Positions 17,234 through 23,774 of a stretch of 64,000 bases of DNA are shown piece after piece. Under the pieces are notes generated by a model that saw nothing but the letters and a program-made list of their open reading frames with translations, searched no databases and was not told the origin of the DNA. Within the stretch, counting starts at the first letter, position 1, and every line of letters starts with the position of its first letter. The DNA is from Eubacterium sp. (GTDB lineage: Bacteria; Bacillota; Clostridia; Oscillospirales; Acutalibacteraceae). Location: assembly GCA_017450645.1 (NCBI GenBank), contig JAFSTE010000012.1:62001-126000 (forward strand), read 5' to 3'. The translations under genes were made by a program, and so were the position numbers.

Positions 17234-18195
17234 CTTTTGCTTTTCTCCTCGTCATATTTTTCGTACGCCTTGATTATATCCTGAACTAATCTATGGCGTA
17301 CAACATCCTTTTGAGTAAACTTAATAATCGAAATATCGTTAACATCCTTAAGGATGCGAAGTACTGTTTTAAGTCCCGATTTCTTGCCGTCGGGTAAATC
17401 TATCTGCGTAATGTCGCCCGTAATTACCATCTTTGAGCGCAAACCGAGACGGGTTAAAAACATCTTCATTTGCTCCGAGGTGGTGTTCTGTGCCTCGTCG
17501 AGAATAATAAAACTGTCGTCAAGCGTACGGCCGCGCATATACGCAAGCGGTGCAACCTCGATAGCGCCCTTCTCCTGATAACGCTGAAAATTCTCAGCCC
17601 CGAGCATATCAAACAGCGCGTCGTAAAGCGGTCTTAAATACGGGTCAACCTTGCTCTGCAAATCGCCGGGAAGGAAGCCGAGCTTCTCCCCCGCTTCAAC
17701 CGCGGGACGCGTAAGGATAATACGGTTAACCTCTTTTGCGCGAAAAGCGGTAACAGCCATCGCAACGGCGAGGTAAGTCTTACCCGTACCCGCAGGACCG
17801 ATACCGAAGGTAATAGTGTTGTTTTCGATAGCCTCGGTGTACTTACGCTGACCGAGGGTTTTAGGCTTAATCGGTCTGCCCTTTGAGCTGATACAGATTG
17901 AATCCGTAGTCATATTATCGAGCTTGTCCTCGTTGCCCTCGCTTACAAGGGACAGAACATAGCGAATGTTCTGGTCGGTGAGCGCCTCGCCCTTATTAAT
18001 CATAACAAGCAGCGAATGGATAGCTCTTACGGCGCAGTTAACATTTTCCTCGTCACCGAGGATTTTAAGCTGCTCGCCGCGCGTGATAATCGAAACGGAA
18101 TACTCCCTTTCGAGCATTTTTATATTTTCGTCAAATGAGCCGAACAGGGTTATCGCCTGCTCGGTGTTTTCAAGTGTTAACTGTTTCTCGTACAT
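17230..18195 (-). CDS. phoH: PhoH-like ATPase
   Basis: 321 aa. It has an N-terminal KH-like extension (about 1-75) and then the P-loop domain with GPAGTGKT at residues 133-140, Walker B FIILDEAQN, and the conserved SKMVITGD and QIDLP segments. It is an RNA-helicase-like ATPase that works with YbeY. It lies between corC and ybeY, with the ATGA overlap to ybeY; the corC-phoH gap is only 3 nt, so this is one operon. Confidence 0.96.
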   Translation of the reverse strand: MYEKQLTLENTEQAITLFGSFDENIKMLEREYSVSIITRGEQLKILGDEENVNCAVRAIHSLLVMINKGEALTDQNIRYVLSLVSEGNEDKLDNMTTDSICISSKGRPIKPKTLGQRKYTEAIENNTITFGIGPAGTGKTYLAVAMAVTAFRAKEVNRIILTRPAVEAGEKLGFLPGDLQSKVDPYLRPLYDALFDMLGAENFQRYQEKGAIEVAPLAYMRGRTLDDSFIILDEAQNTTSEQMKMFLTRLGLRSKMVITGDITQIDLPDGKKSGLKTVLRILKDVNDISIIKFTQKDVVRHRLVQDIIKAYEKYDEEKSKR

Positions 18196-18198
18196 ATA

Positions 18199-18996
18199 TC
18201 AGTTGATTTTTACCTTTAATTTTTCTATTCTTCTGTCCGTTACCTCGAGCACCGTAATTTTAATGTTCTCGTACTCTACAACGGGTTTTTCGCTGGCGTC
18301 CGGCAGGTAGCCGAGCCTGCTGATTACAAAGCCTGCAAGTGTGTCGTAATCGTCCTCGGGGAACTTGACTCCGAGCACCTCCTCAGCGTCCTCAATATCT
18401 GTAACACCCTCAAAAATATAGGTCGAGTCGTCAAGCTTTTTGATGCTCTCCTCCTCGTCGTCGTACTCGTCCTCAATCTCGCCGACAAGCTCCTCAATAA
18501 TATCCTCAAGAGTAACAAGCCCCGCAGTGCCGCCGTATTCGTCAACGACGATTGCAAGCTGTATTCTCGTTTCGGTCATCTTGGCAAAAAGCTTACCGAG
18601 CGTGATGGATTCGGGAACATAAAGCGGCTCGCGGATATAATCCGCCAGCACCTCGTCGTCGGAGATTTTTGTGCCGACGAATTTAAGCAGATCCTTGACA
18701 TATATTATGCCCAGAATGTTATCCAAATCCTCGCTGTAAACGGGGATACGCGAGCATCCCTCGTCAATCGACGCCTTTGCAACATCATAGAGCGTCGCGC
18801 CGTCGCTTACCGCTACGATATCCGTCCTGTGAGTCATAATATCCGAGGCTACCAAATCGTCGAACTCAAAAATCTTATTAATCATTTCGCGTTGTGATTT
18901 TTTAAGCTCGCCCTCGTCCTCGTCAACAAGCTGCTTAATTTCTTCTTCAGTTGAACTTTCTCGTTTAAAAAATCTTTTTAAACCGCTACTGCCCAT
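18199..18996 (-). CDS. CorC/HlyC-type CBS-domain protein
   Basis: 265 aa. A charged N-terminal lead (1-50), two CBS domains (about 55-175, including DIMTHRTDIVAV and VVDEYGGTAGLVT) and a CorC_HlyC domain (about 185-265, AGFVISRLGYLPD). It lacks the DUF21 membrane part, as in YbeX/CorC. Proteins of this type influence Mg2+/Co2+ efflux and, as YbeX, ribosome metabolism. It lies directly ahead of phoH-ybeY, the same order as ybeZ-ybeY-ybeX in Escherichia although rearranged. Confidence 0.92.
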   Translation of the reverse strand: MGSSGLKRFFKRESSTEEEIKQLVDEDEGELKKSQREMINKIFEFDDLVASDIMTHRTDIVAVSDGATLYDVAKASIDEGCSRIPVYSEDLDNILGIIYVKDLLKFVGTKISDDEVLADYIREPLYVPESITLGKLFAKMTETRIQLAIVVDEYGGTAGLVTLEDIIEELVGEIEDEYDDEEESIKKLDDSTYIFEGVTDIEDAEEVLGVKFPEDDYDTLAGFVISRLGYLPDASEKPVVEYENIKITVLEVTDRRIEKLKVKIN

Positions 18997-19082
18997 AAAG
19001 GCATATCCCTCCCTGAAAAATGTTAGTTTTTAGTGGTTAAAGCCGGGCGTTGTCCGCCCTCAGTTCTAAGCTGATTTGAACC

Positions 19083-20276
19083 TTAGGTCAAATCAAGGAA
19101 TTCCTCGCTGATATATTCTTTAGAAAGATTTGTAAAGTACTTAACCGTTGCGCCGCCCTGAGCCTGAGAAGCTGCAAGGTCGTCGTTATAGTCCGAAAGT
19201 CTGTACACCCTGAACTTGTAGCCGTTGCCGGTGCTTGTGTAGTAGTCGATAACGGGCGCGAGCTTGGCGTTTGTAATCTCAATCTTGCCGTCCTTGCGCT
19301 CAACGGTGATTTCCGCCATGCCGCCGCACATCTGGTTAAGGTTAATCTGGTGCGAAATAAAGTTGCCGATTGAGTAATAAATAAGCATTTTTTTGCCTGT
19401 TTCCTTATTTTTGTACCATTCAACAGGCTGAAGCACGTGCGGGTGCGTGCCGATAACAATATCAACACCGAGGTCGGAGAAGATTTTGATGTACTTCTTT
19501 TGCTGCTCGTCAACCTGGTGGCTGTTCTCTGTTCCCCAGTGCGGGAATACAATTACAACGTCGGCGTTCTTGCGAGCTTCTTTAATATCCTTAGTAACCT
19601 TCTTTTCCTTTAACATATTAATCACATATGGCTTATCCTCGGGAAGCGAAATTCCGTTAGTGCCGTAGGTGTAGTTAAGGAGTGCAAAGGTTATATCGTT
19701 CTTTTCTACATAGGTGATTTTGTTATAATCCTCTTCGCTTGCGTTAGTGCCGACAGCCGTAACCTCGGGATGCTTAGAGAAGTATTCAAGCTCTTTTTCA
19801 ATTCCGGCGCTGCCAACATCCATAGAGTGGTTAGTAGCGCAGGTGAACACATCGAAGCCCGCGTCAATCGCAGCGTCGCCAACCTCCCACGGAGTGTTGA
19901 ACATCGGGTAGCCGCTGTATTCAAAGTCGCTGCCGCCGAGCATAGTTTCCTGATTAATTATAGCTAAATCGGCAGGCTCGATATAACCCTTGATTTCCTC
20001 GTAAAATGAGGTGTAGTCAAGCGAGCCGTCGTCCTGCTTGCCGGCGTCGATAAGCGTATTGTGAATAAGATTATCGCCCACTGCCACAATAGTAACCTTG
20101 GAGTTTTTAGGCTGAGTAACCTCGGTAACATCCTCCTGGGTTACTGTAGGTGCGGTGGTGCCGCCGTCAGTTTTTTGTGCAACCTTGCCGCTTACGGCAA
20201 GAGTACTTACTACAATTATCGCCGCGATAAGCGGGATAAGTACGGGAAGATAACTTTTAAAATCTTTTTTCGCCAT
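19083..20276 (-). CDS. CapA family (PGA_cap) metallophosphatase-like protein, membrane-anchored
   Basis: 397 aa. There is one N-terminal transmembrane segment (about residues 10-32), a short Thr-rich linker, then the CapA calcineurin-like fold: VGDNLIH, NQETMLGG, CATNHSMDVG, FPHWGTENSH and GTHPHVLQP carry the metal-binding residues. CapA proteins take part in poly-gamma-glutamate export, but the family is broad and no capBC is nearby, so a general extracellular phosphoesterase role is as likely. It has its own promoter and precedes the corC-phoH-ybeY run. Confidence 0.9.
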   Translation of the reverse strand: MAKKDFKSYLPVLIPLIAAIIVVSTLAVSGKVAQKTDGGTTAPTVTQEDVTEVTQPKNSKVTIVAVGDNLIHNTLIDAGKQDDGSLDYTSFYEEIKGYIEPADLAIINQETMLGGSDFEYSGYPMFNTPWEVGDAAIDAGFDVFTCATNHSMDVGSAGIEKELEYFSKHPEVTAVGTNASEEDYNKITYVEKNDITFALLNYTYGTNGISLPEDKPYVINMLKEKKVTKDIKEARKNADVVIVFPHWGTENSHQVDEQQKKYIKIFSDLGVDIVIGTHPHVLQPVEWYKNKETGKKMLIYYSIGNFISHQINLNQMCGGMAEITVERKDGKIEITNAKLAPVIDYYTSTGNGYKFRVYRLSDYNDDLAASQAQGGATVKYFTNLSKEYISEEFLDLT

Positions 20277-20306
20277 TACATTTGCTCCTAATATTTAATC
20301 CCATAT

Positions 20307-20335
20307 ATTATAACATATGTAATTTTAATATACAA
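20307..20335 (-). promoter_or_regulatory. Promoter of the CapA-like gene
   Basis: On the minus strand: TTGTAT (20335-20330), 17 nt, TATAAT (20312-20307), about 30 nt ahead of the ATG. Confidence 0.6.
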
Positions 20336-20367
20336 TATCTTTTTGTTTAATAAGAAAGTTAAATAAA

Positions 20368-20390
20368 AAAGCACCCCGCAGGGTGCTTTA
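20368..20390 (-). terminator. Terminator of the CD1247-like gene
   Basis: GCACCC/GGGTGC stem (20371-20376 and 20381-20386), with A residues on the plus side giving a U-run when read on the minus strand. Confidence 0.85.
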
Positions 20391-20392
20391 GT

Positions 20393-20800
20393 TTATTCCT
20401 CGTCTTCTACGAACTCGTCCTCAAACTCGATTTCAAACTCAAGCGTTTCGCCGCAGTTCGGACATTCGATTGAGCCGTCAAGGATTGTTTCCTCGTCTAC
20501 CTCGATCGCTTCGCCGCAATTAGGACATTCGATTTCGTACTCCTCGTACTCCTCAAAATCGTCGTCATCATCGTCGTAAACATAATCCTCAAGGTCGCAT
20601 ACATCCTCGTTAATGGAGTCAATCTCCTCGCCGAGGTCCTCGATATCGTCGTATACGCAGTCGATATCCTCGCTGAGATTTTCAAGCACATCGATAATTG
20701 CTTTAAAAACCTTAGTTTCTTTTTTATCGTCGTCTAAATCAAGTCCGTCGATAAGACCTTTTAAGTAGCCTAAGCTTTCGTTAGTGTCTTTAATATCCAT
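20393..20800 (-). CDS. CD1247 N-terminal-domain protein with zinc ribbon
   Basis: 135 aa from ATG 20800, which has AGGAG 8 nt upstream; the longer frame (to 20863) reads into repeat sequence. Residues 1-75 form the acidic helical CD1247-type domain (SLGYLKGLIDGLDLD). Two CPNCGE knuckles follow, together making a four-cysteine zinc ribbon, each followed by a strongly acidic stretch. The protein is extremely acidic. The function of the family, seen across Clostridia, is unknown. It lies between efp and the CapA gene and has its own terminator. Confidence 0.85.
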   Translation of the reverse strand: MDIKDTNESLGYLKGLIDGLDLDDDKKETKVFKAIIDVLENLSEDIDCVYDDIEDLGEEIDSINEDVCDLEDYVYDDDDDDFEEYEEYEIECPNCGEAIEVDEETILDGSIECPNCGETLEFEIEFEDEFVEDEE

Positions 20801-20826
20801 AATTTTACTCCTGATTTTTTTACGCT

Positions 20827-20884
20827 TATTGTCTGAGGCGTAGCCGAGTAACCTCAAGCTCATAGCTTAAAGCTCAAAGCTATG
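20827..20884. repeat. Heptamer-word element, AGCTNNN type with GGTTACTCG core
   Basis: The core at 20827-20856 is the complement of GAGGTTACTCGGC..CAGACAATAA, whose hairpin is GGC-N3-GCC here and GGCGC-N2-GCGCC at 58443-58461. AGCT-based heptamers follow at 20857-20884. A GCCGCTTAAGCGGC palindrome stands next to it at 20884-20897. Confidence 0.55.
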
Positions 20885-20901
20885 CCGCTTAAGCGGCTCT
20901 G

Positions 20902-21459
20902 TTATGCTCTTTCCATATACTCGCAGGTGCGGGTATCGATACGAATCATATCGCCCTCGTTGATAAAGAGCGGTACTCTGATTTCTGCGCCAGTTTCTAC
21001 TGTAGCGGGCTTAAGTGTGTTAGTAGCTGTGTTACCCTTAAGACCGGGCTCTGTATGAGTTACCTCGAGTGTTACAAAGGTAGGCGGCTCTACGCCGAAT
21101 ACATTACCCTTGTAAGAAAGGATTTTGCACTCCTCGTTTTCTTTAACAAAGCGGAAAGACTCTGGAAGGTCGCTCTCTGATACGGGAATCATATCAAAGG
21201 TTTCGCTATCCATAAAGTAATACATTCCGTCATCGTTGTAGGAATACTGCATATTCTTTCTCTCGATATATGCTGTGGGGTACTTAGCGGAAGGGTTGTA
21301 GCTCTTCTCTGTTACCGCACCTGTAATAACATTTTTTGTCTTGGTCCTTACGAAAGCCGCGCCTTTGCCGGGCTTTACGTGCTGAAATTCGATTACCTGA
21401 AGAACGTTGCCGTCCTCTTCAAAAGTAACGCCGTTTCTGAAATCACCTGCTGAAATCAT
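20902..21459 (-). CDS. efp: Translation elongation factor P
   Basis: 185 aa, standard length. N-terminal KOW-like domain with [11 protein letters not shown]; Lys32 is the position modified in other bacteria (5-aminopentanol in Bacillus). Two OB domains follow, ending [14 protein letters not shown]. It relieves ribosome stalling at proline runs. No modification enzyme gene is adjacent. Upstream of it on the same strand is aroQ, matching the aroQ-(peptidase)-efp order of Firmicutes with the peptidase gene missing; a repeat block fills the gap. Confidence 0.97.
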   Translation of the reverse strand: MISAGDFRNGVTFEEDGNVLQVIEFQHVKPGKGAAFVRTKTKNVITGAVTEKSYNPSAKYPTAYIERKNMQYSYNDDGMYYFMDSETFDMIPVSESDLPESFRFVKENEECKILSYKGNVFGVEPPTFVTLEVTHTEPGLKGNTATNTLKPATVETGAEIRVPLFINEGDMIRIDTRTCEYMERA

Positions 21460-21480
21460 AATTATATACCTCCTGAAATT

Positions 21481-21537
21481 AGCTTAGAGCTGTGAGCTCA
21501 GAGCTCAGAGCTTAAAGCTATTAGCTCATAGCTAAAG
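21481..21537. repeat. Tandem AGCTNNN heptamers
   Basis: Eight consecutive 7-base units all begin AGCT (AGCTTAG, AGCTGTG, AGCTCAG, AGCTCAG and so on) between aroQ and efp. Because AGCT is self-complementary, the array is weakly palindromic throughout. Confidence 0.75.
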
Positions 21538-21553
21538 ATTTATCTTTTTTATT

Positions 21554-21988
21554 TTACAGTATTTCAAGTAATAAATCAATACCCATTTTATAACTATCTT
21601 TGCCGAAGCCCGAAATTTGTTTAACGCAGACATCGCTAATCACCGAATTACGCCTGAATTCCTCGCGCGAATGGATATCACTCATATGCACCTCGACAAA
21701 AGGAGTAAACTCCTTTACGCACTCGATAGCGTCGCGGATTGCATACGAATAATGCGTATATGCGCCCGCGTTTATTACAACGCCGTCAAAGGCGTCCTTG
21801 CTCTTGTGGATAATGTCGATAATATCGCCCTCGTGATTGGACTGATAAAAAAACATATCCGCTCCCCTGCCCTCGCCGTATTCGCGAAGGTAGGAATTAA
21901 TATCGTCAAGCGTTTCGCTGCCGTAGACATCTTTTTTTCTGATACCCGTCATATTAAGATTAGGGCCGTTTAAAATAAGAATTTTCAT
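21554..21988 (-). CDS. aroQ: 3-dehydroquinate dehydratase, type II
   Basis: 144 aa from ATG 21988 (GGTGAT site), giving the family-typical MKILILNGPNLNMTG start. QSNHEG, INAGAYTHYS and VEVHMSDIHSREEFR contain the catalytic and substrate-binding residues; the Tyr of the lid loop is in VYGSETL. It carries out the third step of the shikimate pathway as a dodecamer. It is the only aro gene in the window. Its promoter is back-to-back with that of the glutamine-synthetase-like gene. Confidence 0.95.
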   Translation of the reverse strand: MKILILNGPNLNMTGIRKKDVYGSETLDDINSYLREYGEGRGADMFFYQSNHEGDIIDIIHKSKDAFDGVVINAGAYTHYSYAIRDAIECVKEFTPFVEVHMSDIHSREEFRRNSVISDVCVKQISGFGKDSYKMGIDLLLEIL

Positions 21989-22004
21989 ATCATCACCGTA
22001 GTAT

Positions 22005-22071
22005 ATAATAATATATAAGCACGGATTAGTCAAGACAGCTTCTTGACATTACAGCATTAATAAGATATATT
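22005..22071. promoter_or_regulatory. Divergent promoters of aroQ and the GS-like gene with a shared palindrome over both -35 boxes
   Basis: Minus strand (aroQ): TTGACT at 22033-22028, 17 nt, TATTAT at 22010-22005. Plus strand: TTGACA at 22043-22048, 17 nt, TATATT at 22066-22071. The two -35 boxes form the arms of an inverted repeat, GTCAAGA (22029-22035), 5 nt, TCTTGAC (22041-22047), so a single factor bound there would affect both genes. Confidence 0.7.
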
Positions 22072-22138
22072 AAGATTGAGGAATAATAGACATTTTTGCA
22101 TAAATAATTTGCAAAGCATAATACGAAGGCGGTGTAAT

Positions 22139-23356
22139 ATGAAACGCTCAAAAGAAGAAATAATCCGTTATGTAAAGGAAGAAAAAATCAAGTCAATCAG
22201 GCTTGCGTTTTGCGACATCTACGGCAGAGAAAAGAATATCGCAATAGCTCCCGAAGAGCTTGCGGACGCGTTCACCTACGGCATACCGATTAACGCGTCG
22301 GCAATTAAGGATTTCGGCGAGGGTATTTACTGCGATTTGCTGCTTCACCCGGAGCCCGAAACGCTTGCAACGGTGCCAAACAAGCCCGACAACTTTAAGA
22401 CGGTAATTATGTTTTGCCGAATGACTTATCCGGACGGCAGACCGTTTGAAAGCAGGGGCACAAAGAGCGTGCTTATGAAGGCTATTGACTGCGCCGAGGT
22501 AGAGGGATTTGAGTTTTTCTTCTCAAGCGAGATGCAGTTTTATCTTATGAAGCTTGACGAAAACGGAAAGCGCACAAACGAGCCGCTCGACGAAGCGAGC
22601 TTCCTTGATGTTGAGCCCGACGACAAGAGCGAGGCTATCAGGCGCGAAATTCACCTCGCCCTCGAGGGTATGGAAATCGTGCCGAGCAATATGTTCCACC
22701 AGCTCGGCCCCGGTCAGAACCAGATTGACTTTGCGTTTTCTAACCCGCTTCAGGCGTGCAATATAATCACAAAGGCGAAAACCGTTATTAAAAATGTTGC
22801 GAGCTTAAACGGTCTTTATGCCGACTTTTCGCCAAAGCCGTTTGACGACCAGAACGGTAACGGTATGCACATCATTATGTCTGTAAGGGCTAACGACGGC
22901 ACCGACAACCGTATGAGCTCGGCGGTTGCGGGCGTGCTTGACAAAATCGACGAAATGACGGCGTTTTTAAACCCGACCGAAGAATCCTACAAGCGCCTCG
23001 GCAGCGTAAGAGCGCCTAAATATATTTCGTGGTCAAGCGAAAACCGCGCTCAGCTTTTGCGCGTTCCCGAAGCGGTAGGTCACTACCATATTGCCGAGCT
23101 GCGTTCCGCGGACGCAACAGTAAACCCGTACCTTGCATTTGCGCTTATGATTTTTGCGGGACTTTACGGTATTAAAAACAATATGGAACTGCCCGAGGCT
23201 TCAAACTTCGACTTTATAGACGTATCGCCCGAAATTGCGGCTAAATATAAAAAGCTCCCTCAGTCTATCGAGGAAGCGCGCGAGCTAGCAAGAAACAGCG
23301 AGTTTATTAAAGAGCATTTGCCCAAGGACCTTATTGAGCTTTATCTGAATAGATAG
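22139..23356 (+). CDS. Glutamine synthetase family protein with altered active site
   Basis: 405 aa from ATG 22139 (AAGGCGGTG site); typical GSI enzymes are about 440 aa. The fold is clear: NGNGMH (His244), YKRL, NRAQLLR and AELRSAD with Glu320 and Arg322. But the three Glu ligands of the n1 metal are all Gln: Glu131-Met-Gln133 for ExE, His187-Gln188 for HE, and Gln193-Asn-Gln195 for QxE. The ammonia-site Asp (FDGSS in GS) is Asn52 in INASA, and the flap Glu (GYEAP) is Arg291 in VRAP. The n2 ligands (Glu131, His244, Glu320) remain. It is therefore unlikely to make glutamine in the normal way; it may ligate another amine or acid, or be non-catalytic. Confidence 0.9.
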   Translation: MKRSKEEIIRYVKEEKIKSIRLAFCDIYGREKNIAIAPEELADAFTYGIPINASAIKDFGEGIYCDLLLHPEPETLATVPNKPDNFKTVIMFCRMTYPDGRPFESRGTKSVLMKAIDCAEVEGFEFFFSSEMQFYLMKLDENGKRTNEPLDEASFLDVEPDDKSEAIRREIHLALEGMEIVPSNMFHQLGPGQNQIDFAFSNPLQACNIITKAKTVIKNVASLNGLYADFSPKPFDDQNGNGMHIIMSVRANDGTDNRMSSAVAGVLDKIDEMTAFLNPTEESYKRLGSVRAPKYISWSSENRAQLLRVPEAVGHYHIAELRSADATVNPYLAFALMIFAGLYGIKNNMELPEASNFDFIDVSPEIAAKYKKLPQSIEEARELARNSEFIKEHLPKDLIELYLNR

Positions 23357-23420
23357 ACTCAAGGATTGCCCTGCGGGCAAAAGACTCAAGACTCAAGGAG
23401 CGGGTGGTCACGCCCACCCG
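23355..23420. repeat. Heptamer-word element, ACTCAAG type
   Basis: ACTCAAG words at 23357-23363 and 23382-23396 surround a GCCCTGCGGGC hairpin. A CGGGTGG/CCACCCG hairpin follows at 23401-23420. Confidence 0.5.
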
Positions 23421-23438
23421 ATACTAACAGATAAAAAA

Positions 23439-23466
23439 ATGCAGGCATTTTGCCTGCATCTTTTAT
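23439..23466. terminator. Bidirectional terminator between the GS-like gene and rpsU
   Basis: ATGCAGGCA (23439-23447) pairs with TGCCTGCAT (23451-23459), with A-run on the left and T-run on the right, serving the convergent genes. Confidence 0.9.
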
Positions 23467-23639
23467 TTATACTTTCTTTTGCGAGCAGCCTCGCTCTTCT
23501 TTTTACGAGCTACTGAAGGCTTTTCGTAATGCTCTCTTTTTCTTACCTCCTGGATGATGCCATCGCGGGAAGTCTGGCGCTTAAATCTTCTGAGAGCGCT
23601 GTCAAGAGATTCATTTTCCTTAACTTTTACCTGACTCAC
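23463..23639 (-). CDS. rpsU: 30S ribosomal protein S21
   Basis: 58 aa from a GTG at 23639, preceded by GGAGGGAGGG at the right distance; a longer upstream frame has no ribosome site and does not match the family. [17 protein letters not shown] and the basic C-terminus ([15 protein letters not shown]) are diagnostic. S21 aids translation initiation. It has a perfect-consensus promoter and an isolated position. Confidence 0.96.
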   Translation of the reverse strand: MSQVKVKENESLDSALRRFKRQTSRDGIIQEVRKREHYEKPSVARKKKSEAARKRKYK

Positions 23640-23696
23640 TATATTCCCTCCCTCCGAAAACGGGGGTTTTAGATACCCATTTGAAATATCGCGTTG

Positions 23697-23725
23697 ATTA
23701 TACACATAAAATACCGTTATGTCAA
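23697..23725 (-). promoter_or_regulatory. Consensus promoter of rpsU
   Basis: TTGACA (23725-23720), 17 nt, TATAAT (23702-23697) on the minus strand: a full match to the sigma-A consensus. It lies inside a long inverted repeat, AAAATACCG at 23708-23716 and CGGTATTTT at 23763-23771. Confidence 0.85.
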
Positions 23726-23774
23726 GTACTTTATCGAATAATGTTAAATTTTGTGACAATAGCGGTATTTTTTA

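Noticed and set aside
19020-19082. Hairpin GGGCG-N5-CGCCC between the CapA-like gene and corC as a terminator
   Set aside because: Short stem and no clear U-run; could be a weak processing site, not listed as a feature.
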